Assembly: GCA_039191605.1 (NCBI GenBank)
Contig: JBCCXL010000003.1
Location: 248,001 to 312,000, forward strand
From: JBCCXL01 sp039191605
GTDB taxonomy: Bacteria > Acidobacteriota > Thermoanaerobaculia > Multivoradales > JAHZIX01
Direction: 5' to 3'
Length of the DNA: 64,000 nt
The notes under the pieces are model-generated. The model searched no databases, was not told the DNA's origin, and was given only the letters and a program-made list of their open reading frames with translations. Shown here in pieces: positions 55,877 through 63,401 of this stretch (positions are counted from its first letter, which is position 1; every line of letters begins with the position of its first letter). A program made the position numbers and the translations under genes.

Positions 55877-55984
55877 AAAGCCGCCGGCCGAAAGAAGCTC
55901 GTCGAAAGATTCAGTCAAAGCGAAGGTAGCAAAGCCGCCGGCCGAAAGAAGCTCGTCGAAAGATTCAGTCAAAGCGAAGGTAGC
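55877..55984. repeat. 54-bp perfect tandem duplication
   Basis: Bases 55877-55930 and 55931-55984 are identical. The right copy contains the stop codon and last codons of the minus-strand ABC-2 permease gene; the left copy lies in the 126-base spacer to the convergent dehydratase gene. The length is a multiple of three. Confidence 0.95.
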
Positions 55985-57557
55985 GGCGCCCCAGCCAGGT
56001 GAAGAGCATGCCGAAGCCCACCAGGGCGGCGGCCGGCTCCACCGTTGCCTCGAGGCCTCGGCCGAACGAAATCAGGGCATGGAAGCCGTCCATCGCCCAA
56101 CCGGTAGGGAAGGCGAGGCCGAGGGTGCGCATCCACTCCGGCATGATCTCCTTCGGCCACCAGCAGCCGCCGAGGGCGGCCATCGCCATGGAGGAGATCC
56201 AGGCGATGCTGGACACTTGATCCGGGGTGCGCAGCACCGCTCCCAAGAGCAGGGAATAGCCGGCGCAGGCAAAGGCGTAGGCGCCGAGGAGCAGCCCCAG
56301 ACCGAGGGGCGAGGGCCCCCAGTTGAGCTGGAAGACTAGGGTGCCGACGGCCACCAGCATCAGAACTTGCAGCAGCGCGATGAAGAAGCGGCCGAGGAGC
56401 TTGCCGAGGAAGAGCTGGCCTCGGGTCACCGGCAGAGTCGCCAGCCGCCGCAGCACGCCACGTTCCCGCTCCTGGGCGAGGGAAACGCCGCCGTAAATGG
56501 CGGTCATCATCAGCACCAGGAGGGCTAGGGTTCCCGGCACCGAGAGGGAGAAGCCGGTGGGGACCTCCTGCCCGCTGCCGGCGACGCTGGTGCGCACCTC
56601 CACTAGGGTAGGGCGCTCGCCGAGAGTGCGCACCAGGGCGGCAAGTTGCTCTTCGGAGGGCTCTTCGGATGGTTCTGCCGAGCGCTCATCCCCTTCGGCG
56701 TCCGACTCTGAATCACCAGCGCCAGCGCTGCCGCCAAGATCGCTGAGGGCGGAGCCTAGGGTTGGCTCCACGAGGGTCGTCAGCAGCTGGACCAACGAGC
56801 TCGCGGCGTTCCCCGTCTCTTCCTCGGGGGTTAGCTCGAGGTTGGCCTCCACCAGGCGGGTGAGCACGGAGGTCGCGGCGCGGGTGATGTGGGTGCGGGC
56901 AGCGAAGCTATATTCCTGGCTGGCGCCGGAGCGCACTCGCAGATGCAGGGTTTGCACCTCCCCCGCGACGGCTCCGGCGGTGAAGCCTTCAGGGATTACC
57001 AGGACCCGGGGAACCTGCGGTGGCGGAGGCGGTTCGGCGTCCTGATCTGGGGCGTCCTGATCTGGGGCCCGTTCTGCGGGCTCGCCGGTTGTATCGCCTG
57101 CTGGCTGGCCCTCTGTTGACTGATCCGCGGGGCGGCTTTGGGTGGGGTTTCCCTCGACGGAGCCATCTCCGCTCGATCCTTCGTCGTCCCCTCCGCTCTG
57201 CTGTACCGGCTGGTCTGGGTCTTCGGCCCCAATGTCTGAGGCTCCGGCATCGGAGGCTCCAGCATCGAGGGCCACCTCGGACCAGGGCAGGGAGCTGATC
57301 TCGAGGCTCTCTGACTCTAGGGTGCGCACCAGCTCCTGCGCCAGCCAGCCGCCGTCGCGGTCGTCGACGGCGAGGTAGATGGGGTTCGGCCCGTTCCCCT
57401 GATATTGCATCTGCCCGAAGATCCACATGAAGGCTATCGGCAGCATCAGCATCCAGAAGATCGAGGCGCGGTCGCGAAAGGCGAGGCGCACGTCCTGAAT
57501 CGCTAGGCGCAGCAGCTGGCCTACCTGGGAGGGAGTTTGGAGGGACGGTTCGCTCAT
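55965..57557 (-). CDS. ABC-2 type transporter permease (second)
   Basis: 530 residues from ATG at 57557, overlapping the previous stop as ATGA. First helix FWMLMLPIAFMWIFGQM, a long extracytoplasmic region, then five helices at the C-terminus with SLAQERERGVLRRLATLPVT, the ABC-2 signature ahead of the membrane bundle. The extracytoplasmic part has a ~90-residue low-complexity insert (~residues 100-190) rich in Asp, Glu, Ser, Gln and Pro (for example DEGSSGDGSVEGNPTQSRPA), and a second acidic insert near 300. Forms an exporter with the other permease and the ATPase. Substrate unknown. Confidence 0.87.
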   Translation of the reverse strand: MSEPSLQTPSQVGQLLRLAIQDVRLAFRDRASIFWMLMLPIAFMWIFGQMQYQGNGPNPIYLAVDDRDGGWLAQELVRTLESESLEISSLPWSEVALDAGASDAGASDIGAEDPDQPVQQSGGDDEGSSGDGSVEGNPTQSRPADQSTEGQPAGDTTGEPAERAPDQDAPDQDAEPPPPPQVPRVLVIPEGFTAGAVAGEVQTLHLRVRSGASQEYSFAARTHITRAATSVLTRLVEANLELTPEEETGNAASSLVQLLTTLVEPTLGSALSDLGGSAGAGDSESDAEGDERSAEPSEEPSEEQLAALVRTLGERPTLVEVRTSVAGSGQEVPTGFSLSVPGTLALLVLMMTAIYGGVSLAQERERGVLRRLATLPVTRGQLFLGKLLGRFFIALLQVLMLVAVGTLVFQLNWGPSPLGLGLLLGAYAFACAGYSLLLGAVLRTPDQVSSIAWISSMAMAALGGCWWPKEIMPEWMRTLGLAFPTGWAMDGFHALISFGRGLEATVEPAAALVGFGMLFTWLGRRYLRFD

Positions 57558-58948
57558 CGTAGATTCCCTCCCAGGATCCGCCGCTTCAGGGTGATGCTGG
57601 CGACCACCGTGAGCACCAGCCCGAAGGTGCAGAGGATCGCCAGGTGGGTGCCGAGCTGAGCGATGGAGGCCTGCTGAAAGAGCAGCTCTTTGAAGCCCTC
57701 GGTAGCCCAATAGAAGGGAGTGAAGGGGGCGATGGCCTTGACCAACGCGGGCATCTCGTCGAGGGGAAGGAAGGAGCCGCTGGAGAAACCGAGGATCAGG
57801 AAGAGGGCGGAGGCCATGGTCGAGCCCTGGGCTTCATCTCGGGCGAAGGCGTAGAGGCCCGCGGCGGTGCCGCAGACCGCCAGGTTGAGGGCGATGCAGA
57901 GAATCAGAAAGCCCAGGATGTCCGCCCTGGCGCCGCCGAGAAGTACGGCGACCAGAGCGAGGATGATTTCCACCGCGAAGAGGAAGATCGCGGCGACGGC
58001 CATCTTGCCGGCGATCAGCAGTCCGGGGTTTAAGGGGCTCGCCAGCTGGCGGGTGAGGGTGCCGAGCTGGGCCTCCCGGGGCAGGTCGCGCATCATGCGG
58101 TCTCCGAGGGAGAACAGGGAGAACACCGCCACCCCCGGCAGGATCAGCAGGAAGATGGTGTTGGAGAGGGAGCGATATTCCTCCTCTTCCTCCGCGGGAG
58201 CCGCCTCTTGCGCGATTTCCTCCTCGGTAGCGAGGAGCTGCTGGGCCAGCTCGTCGAGGCCTTCCTGATCCGTCGCTCCAGAGCTGCTCTCTAGCTCCAG
58301 CACCGGCGGCATAAGGAACTTCTCGCTGCGCCGCAGCAGTCGGTTGACCTCGACCGCCAGGGTGGCGATGGTGGCGTCTTCGGGAAATTCGCTGTCGTCG
58401 TCCAGCAGTGGGCGAATCGTCGTCAGCGGCTCGGCGAGGAGCCGGGCGGCGGAGTCCAGGCCCGCCGCCAGGACTTCGGTGCTCTGCACTGCCGCCTCCG
58501 GAAGGATCGATTCGCTGGGGTTGCGCACCACTTCCAGCACCGTTGGCTCGCCGTCGAGGAGAGCGTCGGTGAGACCCTCGGGCAGGATCAGCAGGGCAGA
58601 GGCCTCGCCCTGGTCCATCAGCTCTCGGCCGGTGCCCTCCTCGACCTCCCGCAAGTCGAAGTACTCCGCCACCTGTCGGGAAGCCAAAGCGGAGCGCAGC
58701 AGGTCGCCCACCAGCTCCTGATCTCGGTCTTCCAACAGCAGCTTCACCTTCGGCAGCTGAGGGGATTCGTCGCCGCCGCCGAAGGTGAGCGCCAGCAGCG
58801 CCGCGAAGGCGAGGGGGAAGAGCAGAAAGATCGCCGGCGCCAGGGGGGCGACGATCTGACGCCGGAGATCCTTGCGCACCAGGGCCCGGAGCACCGTGAG
58901 GGGCGAGACGGTGTGCGATCCACGGGATTCACTATGCGAAGAGCTCAT
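57554..58948 (-). CDS. ABC-2 type transporter permease (first)
   Basis: 464 residues. N-terminal helix (PAIFLLFPLAFAALLALTFG), extracytoplasmic domain with several acidic stretches, then C-terminal membrane helices after LPREAQLGTLTRQLASPLNP. It begins within the ATPase stop codon and ends within the start of the second permease, so the three genes form one tightly coupled transcript. The extracytoplasmic domain resembles NatB/YhaP-type permeases in length. Probably pairs with the second permease to form a heterodimeric exporter. Confidence 0.87.
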   Translation of the reverse strand: MSSSHSESRGSHTVSPLTVLRALVRKDLRRQIVAPLAPAIFLLFPLAFAALLALTFGGGDESPQLPKVKLLLEDRDQELVGDLLRSALASRQVAEYFDLREVEEGTGRELMDQGEASALLILPEGLTDALLDGEPTVLEVVRNPSESILPEAAVQSTEVLAAGLDSAARLLAEPLTTIRPLLDDDSEFPEDATIATLAVEVNRLLRRSEKFLMPPVLELESSSGATDQEGLDELAQQLLATEEEIAQEAAPAEEEEEYRSLSNTIFLLILPGVAVFSLFSLGDRMMRDLPREAQLGTLTRQLASPLNPGLLIAGKMAVAAIFLFAVEIILALVAVLLGGARADILGFLILCIALNLAVCGTAAGLYAFARDEAQGSTMASALFLILGFSSGSFLPLDEMPALVKAIAPFTPFYWATEGFKELLFQQASIAQLGTHLAILCTFGLVLTVVASITLKRRILGGNLR

Positions 58949-59871
58949 GCGTCTCGCAGCTCGCGGCCGGTGAGCTTGAGGAACAGACTGTTGAGGCTCG
59001 GAGGCCGAATCGCCAGGCTGTCCAGCTGCAGGTCCGCCAGCGCCTGCAGCAGCTCCGCCGCCCGCCCCCGGGCTCCCCCCGTCGCCAGCAGCACCCGATG
59101 CTCCTCCTCCGCCACCAGCCGAACGCCGTCGAGGGATTCCAGCCGCAGCCGCAGCAGCTCGCGGTTGAAGGAACCGGTGAGCTCCACCGTCTCTTCCTCC
59201 CCCACCAGGGCTTCGAGCTCCTGGAGCGTGCCCTCCGCCAGCAGTCGGCCGTGGTCGACGATGCCGATGCGGTCACACAATCGCTCCGCCTCTTCCAGGT
59301 AGTGGGTGGTGTAGAGCACCAGGGTGCCCTGGTTCGCCACTTCCCGAACGACGTCGAGTATGTGCTGTCGCGCCTGGGGGTCGATGCCCACGGTGGGCTC
59401 GTCGAGAAGCACCGCCCGGGGGCTGTGAACCAGGCCGAGAGCGAGGTTGAGTCGCCTCTTCATGCCGCCAGAATAGGTCTTCACCGCCGAATCCGCCCGC
59501 TCCGCTAGGCCCACCAGCTCGAGGGCGCGGTGAGTGGCGTCTTTCGCCGCCTCCCCCACCAGGCCGTAGAGGCCGGCCCAGAAGCGTAGGTTATCCGTCG
59601 CCGAAAGCTCCTCGTAGAGAGCGGTCTCCTGGGGGACGACGCCGAGCTGGGCGCGATAGCCCAGGGGATCCGCGGCGATATCCGTGCCGTCGAAGAGAAT
59701 GCGCCCGGCGTCCGGCTGCAAGAGGCCGGCGAGCATCGAGAGAGTGGTGGTCTTGCCGGCTCCGTTGGGGCCCAGCAGGCCGTAGATAGCGCCTTCTTCC
59801 ACCTGGAAGGAGAGGTCGTCCACGGCGGTGAGGTCCCCGTAGCGCTTGATGAGCTGTTGCACTTCGATCAT
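58945..59871 (-). CDS. ABC-2 transporter ATP-binding protein
   Basis: 308 residues. Walker A LLGPNGAGKTTTLSMLAGLL, signature YSGGMKRRLNLALGLVHSPR, Walker B AVLLDEPTVGIDPQAR, H-loop TTHYLEEAERLCDRI. The YSGGMKRRLNLA form and the ~75-residue C-terminal extension (LEALVGEEETVELTGSF onward) are typical of CcmA/NatA/DrrA-type exporters. First gene of the operon; the start has only a weak GAG-type binding site. Confidence 0.93.
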   Translation of the reverse strand: MIEVQQLIKRYGDLTAVDDLSFQVEEGAIYGLLGPNGAGKTTTLSMLAGLLQPDAGRILFDGTDIAADPLGYRAQLGVVPQETALYEELSATDNLRFWAGLYGLVGEAAKDATHRALELVGLAERADSAVKTYSGGMKRRLNLALGLVHSPRAVLLDEPTVGIDPQARQHILDVVREVANQGTLVLYTTHYLEEAERLCDRIGIVDHGRLLAEGTLQELEALVGEEETVELTGSFNRELLRLRLESLDGVRLVAEEEHRVLLATGGARGRAAELLQALADLQLDSLAIRPPSLNSLFLKLTGRELRDA

Positions 59872-60195
59872 GGATCGGTCTCGCTGGCCGTCGGATGCAG
59901 TTTCTGGGTTTCTTGGGAAGGACTTCGCTCGAGGGGTCCTCGAGAGATGCTTTCTAACAGCCGCCTTCTAGGAGCAGCTGCTAGCTCGTGAGCCTATTTT
60001 CTAGGCCCATCGTGAAGCGTATGTCTTCAATACGCCGTGGCCCGGGGTGGGTTGCGATGCGTCGAGGGATTGCCCTGATGGTATCTCGGCTGCTGGTTTC
60101 AGTGGCCAGGGACGGAAGGCAAGAAGCCACGGCTGAGAGACTCAGTGCTGGTCCAGCGTCTTGCGATGGCTCTTCCTCAGGGGGACAATGAATCC
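59872..60195. other. Divergent spacer
   Basis: 324 bases between the ABC-2 operon and the exported-protein gene. It should carry both promoters. The only structure I see is a short inverted repeat GCCTA-TTTTC-TAGGC at about 59992-60006. No gene is supported. Confidence 0.4.
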
Positions 60196-60999
60196 ATGAG
60201 GTTCTCAATCGACGATGGCTCATTCAGCACGCACCTCGAGGGATCCCCATGGGGAATTCAGGGGGGATCTCCTTTCGGCAGTCTTCGAAGGAAGAGCCTA
60301 GGGGCCGGTCTGCTGTTGTGCATCGCATGGTTGGCTCTGCTCTGCTTGGCTTCTTCTTCGCTGCAGGCCCAGTCGGCAGATTCTTTCGAGGACTCGCCAG
60401 TAAGCCAGTCGGAAGAGGACTCCGCCCCCGCTCTCGAAGGACCCTATGCGCCCCTCGGGGGCGGTGCGCCCTTCGGGCTTCACCGAGGCTCAAGCCTGGA
60501 GGACGTCGAGAGCCTCGTCGGTCTGCTCTCGCCGGTTTCCGAGCAGGACTACATGGCGGTGCAGATTCCCGGCTCGCCGCCGCTGCTGGAAACCCTCACC
60601 CTCACGGTGACCCCGGAGGACGGCCTCTGCCGTCTGCGGGCCTCCACCGCGCTGCTGCAGGATCCCGGCGACGGCTCGGTGGTCCTCGACGCCTTCGAGC
60701 GTCTGCGGGCTCCCCTGGAGCAGGCCTTCGGAGAGCTTCACACCACCCTCGACACCCTGCTGCCGGACTCCCCCTACGCCGCCGCCGATCAATGGCTCGC
60801 CGGGCTGCGCCACCGGCATCGGGCGCTGCTGATGTTGTGGAATCGGGAGAGCGGTTCGGCGTTGCCGGATTCGGTGGAACACATCAGCCTCGCGGCCCGA
60901 GGCTATAGCGATCGGGAAGGCTTCCTGGTGCTCGAATACACCTTCACCAATTGGTCCGCCTGCGAGGCCCGAAGGGTGGCGGATCAGGCCATCGAATAG
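60196..60999 (+). CDS. Hypothetical membrane-anchored or exported protein
   Basis: 267 residues from ATG at 60196, preceded by AGGGGGA; an overlapping short ATG frame lies just upstream. After a ~38-residue polar N-terminus there is a hydrophobic helix (GLLLCIAWLALLCLASSSLQ) that could be a late signal peptide or anchor. The mature part has a Ser/Pro/Glu-rich linker and an alpha/beta domain with EDGLCRLRASTALLQDPGDG and a paired EACEAR-like CEARR at the end. No known motif recognised. It converges on the TlyA-like gene, with a strong hairpin (stem GAGGCT/AGCCTC, 61064-61079) between their stops. Confidence 0.6.
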   Translation: MRFSIDDGSFSTHLEGSPWGIQGGSPFGSLRRKSLGAGLLLCIAWLALLCLASSSLQAQSADSFEDSPVSQSEEDSAPALEGPYAPLGGGAPFGLHRGSSLEDVESLVGLLSPVSEQDYMAVQIPGSPPLLETLTLTVTPEDGLCRLRASTALLQDPGDGSVVLDAFERLRAPLEQAFGELHTTLDTLLPDSPYAAADQWLAGLRHRHRALLMLWNRESGSALPDSVEHISLAARGYSDREGFLVLEYTFTNWSACEARRVADQAIE

Positions 61000-61090
61000 C
61001 CGGTAGCTCTCGAAGATGAGGCTCGGAGGCTTCTCGGCTGAGGTCCGGTAGAGCCTTGCGGCGGAGGCTCAGGAGCCTCGCCGGCTCGGG

Positions 61091-61867
61091 TTAGGAGTCC
61101 GTGGGCTCGGGAGCCAGCAGGGCGAGATATTCGATGTTGCCGGAGCCCGCGGCGGCGGCTCCCGGTTGCCGCTTTCGCCTGCGTCCGCGCCGCCGCCGTT
61201 TGCCGCTGCCGCGAATCGGCGAGGGGGTGGTGGCGAGAACCCGGGCTCCGAGGTTCGGAAGGGTGGCGAGCACCCGCTGCAGCACTAGCTCTGAGGCCTC
61301 CTGAGGCAGAATGCCGTCCTCCAGGAGCGCCTCTTCGTCTCCCTCCACCTCGTAATGAGGCTTGATCAGGGAGATGCAGCGTCCCTCGGGCCGGTCGCCG
61401 AGCCAGCGGCGGGCGGCGGGGACCACGAAGCGCTGGCGAGTCCAGGAAAGGTCCGCCACGACCAGGTCTACGGGCTCTTCCGGCGGTTCCGCGTGGAGCG
61501 CGTTGGTGCGCTCCATCACCTCCACCCGCTCGTCGATGCGCAGGCGATAGTCCAGCACGCCGTAGCCGGTCTCCACCGCCCACACCCGCTGGGCACCCTG
61601 GCGCAGCAGGCAGTCGGTGAAGCCGCCGGTGCTGGCGCCGAGGTCGGCGCAGCGCAGGCCGCTCACCTCGAGGCCGAAGGTGGTGAGGGCGTGCTCCAGC
61701 TTCAGCCCGCCGCGGCTGACGTAAGGGCGAGGGGCGTCGGCGGCATCGGAGGGGGGAGGAGGGAGGGGCAAGGGAGCTTTCGATGGTTGGGAGAGGCAGG
61801 TGAGCGCTTGGGTCCGGAGGGCACTGAAGGCTGAAGAGTGTTGAAGGCTGAAGGGTGCTGGAGGCAA
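61091..61867 (-). CDS. TlyA-like rRNA 2'-O-methyltransferase lacking the S4 domain
   Basis: 258 residues, with TTG as the only plausible start for the frame, so the N-terminus is uncertain. The catalytic FtsJ-type core is intact: YVSRGGLKLEHALTTFGLEV, SAM site CADLGASTGGFTDCLLRQGA, AVETGYGVLDYRLRIDERV, LVVADLSW and LIKPHYEVEGDE. TlyA enzymes methylate C1409 of 16S and often C1920 of 23S rRNA and normally carry an N-terminal S4 RNA-binding domain. Here that domain is replaced by a ~45-residue Ser/Pro-rich stretch, whose first codons are a DNA repeat. An Arg/Lys-rich insert (GKRRRRGRRRKRQ) near the C-terminus might supply RNA affinity instead. It is divergent from the DUF371 fusion gene. Confidence 0.8.
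   Translation of the reverse strand: MPPAPFSLQHSSAFSALRTQALTCLSQPSKAPLPLPPPPSDAADAPRPYVSRGGLKLEHALTTFGLEVSGLRCADLGASTGGFTDCLLRQGAQRVWAVETGYGVLDYRLRIDERVEVMERTNALHAEPPEEPVDLVVADLSWTRQRFVVPAARRWLGDRPEGRCISLIKPHYEVEGDEEALLEDGILPQEASELVLQRVLATLPNLGARVLATTPSPIRGSGKRRRRGRRRKRQPGAAAAGSGNIEYLALLAPEPTDS
61825..61858. repeat. 17-bp tandem repeat, two units
   Basis: TGAAGGCTGAAGAGTGT and TGAAGGCTGAAGGGTGC. They lie within the first codons assigned to the TlyA-like gene, which makes translation of that stretch doubtful. Confidence 0.85.
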
Positions 61868-62012
61868 CCTACCCTAGGGCAGGAAGCGCGACAAGCTCCA
61901 GGGCTCCGCAGCGCTGGTTTACGGTAGAGGTCCGCGGTGTGGGCCCGCGGTACGGGGCCGCGACGTCGATCCGTAACTTCCCCGGGCGGCCGACTGCTAC
62001 TCTTGAGCGCCT

Positions 62013-63401
62013 ATGGCCCTCTCGACCCTCCGCTTCCGCTGCCGCGGGCACCACAACCTGCGCCTGAGCCACGGGAAGACGCTGGAATTCACCCAGGAGA
62101 CCGGGGTCGGCCCCCGGGCGACCTGCGTGGTGGGAGTGGCGGCGGATTTCGATGCGGCAGAGGTGGCCCGCCTGCGAGGACGGATTCGAGTCCGCCTGAG
62201 GCTGGAGGGGGCCGAGAATTTGGGCGAATCCCCGGAATCAGCCCTCGAGGCCGAACTGGAAGCTCACGTGAGCCCCTTCGTCGAGGCCCGGGATCGGCTG
62301 GTGCTGCGCTGCAGCGATGAGCTGCGGGGTGTGACCTTCGCCTCCGGCGCCAGCCGGGGAGCGGCGGCGCTGGATCGCCGGCTGGCCCTCGCGATGACGA
62401 GGGAAGAGTCACGACTGGTGGTGGAGATCCAGGAGCTGGGCCCTGTTCCCCTTACGGAAGAGTTCCCGGGCACCCTCTGGCTGCTGGCCCCGACGCCGAT
62501 TCCGTCTCCCCGGGCTCTGCGAGTCTTGGGAGCGGTGGACTCGGTGATCTGGCCTCGGGGAGGAGCTCCCAGTCCGTGGCGAGAGGGTGCTGTCGGCGGT
62601 GGTGCCCGCGGGTCGGATTCGAGGTCGGCCCTAGAGGGCCTGCGGCGCGGTGAGCGCTGGGCGCTGTGGGCGAGCCCGGAGCAGCTGGGGGCGGGGGGCG
62701 GAGAGCTGGTGCGCCAGGCTCGGGCCGAAGGGATTTACCGGGCGACGGTGGGCTTCGGATCCGCGGCTTCTTCCCTGCTGGCGCTCACCGGGGAGGTCGC
62801 CGGGGCTCTGCACGCTCCAATTCAGGACCGGGCCCCATTGCGGGAGGCTAGTGCGCGGGCCGCGCTGAGAGCTGCCGAGGGCGAGGCGCAGGTCTTTCAG
62901 GGGCTGGATCGACGCTCCCTGCGATGGTGCCTGGAGTCGCTGGCGAGCGTGCCGCGGGGCGTTGAGGTGCTGATTCAGCGGGACCCCGAAGGACCGCGGG
63001 AGCGGCTGCTGGGGGGAGAGCCCAAGACGGTGCTGGAGTCGCTGGCGGAGCTTCGGGCGGAGGACAGCGAGTCGTGGGGGGTGGCCTTGATGGCTCCGTC
63101 TTCGTTGACTCTATCGACGGATTCCACGGTGGCTGGATCCCCCGATGGAAAGTCCCTGGCACCGGTTTCTGGCTTCCCTGCCTCGGAAAGCAGAGAGGGA
63201 GGCGCCGAGAGTCAAAAGGAAGACGACGCTGCGGCCGCGCTTTCCCCGGAAGAGCGCGCCCTCCTCGATGCCCTCCTTCAGGCAGGGGCGGTGCCCACCA
63301 AGGTCCTCGCCAAGGCCCTGGCGGCGGCGCGGGGCTGGCCTCGGCGACGGGCCTATGAGTGGCTGCTGCAGAGGTCTCGAGAGGGGGAGGAAGCAGAATG
63401 A
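62013..63401 (+). CDS. DUF371 domain fused to a degenerate RsmI-like methylase domain
   Basis: 462 residues. The first ~130 residues carry the DUF371 pattern: CRGHHNLRLSHGKTLEFTQE, then TCVVGVAADFD and LRGRIRVRLRLEG. I know DUF371 chiefly from archaea. From ~150 the sequence follows RsmI/SAM-dependent tetrapyrrole-methylase layout: LWLLAPTPIPSPRALRVLGA, RGERWALWASPEQLGAGGGE, IYRATVGFGSAASSLLALTG and a C-terminal ALAAARGWPRRRAYEWLLQR like the RsmI HTH. RsmI methylates C1402 of 16S rRNA. The SDAGTP-type SAM motif is not conserved (ASPEQL), so catalysis is uncertain. It overlaps the NpmA-like gene as ATGA. Confidence 0.65.
   Translation: MALSTLRFRCRGHHNLRLSHGKTLEFTQETGVGPRATCVVGVAADFDAAEVARLRGRIRVRLRLEGAENLGESPESALEAELEAHVSPFVEARDRLVLRCSDELRGVTFASGASRGAAALDRRLALAMTREESRLVVEIQELGPVPLTEEFPGTLWLLAPTPIPSPRALRVLGAVDSVIWPRGGAPSPWREGAVGGGARGSDSRSALEGLRRGERWALWASPEQLGAGGGELVRQARAEGIYRATVGFGSAASSLLALTGEVAGALHAPIQDRAPLREASARAALRAAEGEAQVFQGLDRRSLRWCLESLASVPRGVEVLIQRDPEGPRERLLGGEPKTVLESLAELRAEDSESWGVALMAPSSLTLSTDSTVAGSPDGKSLAPVSGFPASESREGGAESQKEDDAAAALSPEERALLDALLQAGAVPTKVLAKALAAARGWPRRRAYEWLLQRSREGEEAE

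Noticed and set aside
61869..62012. Possible frameshifted S4-domain remnant upstream of the TlyA-like gene (LRIDVAAPYRGPTPRTS in another frame)
   Set aside because: A short R-x-D-V...RG...R match can arise by chance in GC-rich DNA, and the following S4 residues are absent. Kept only as a point to check.
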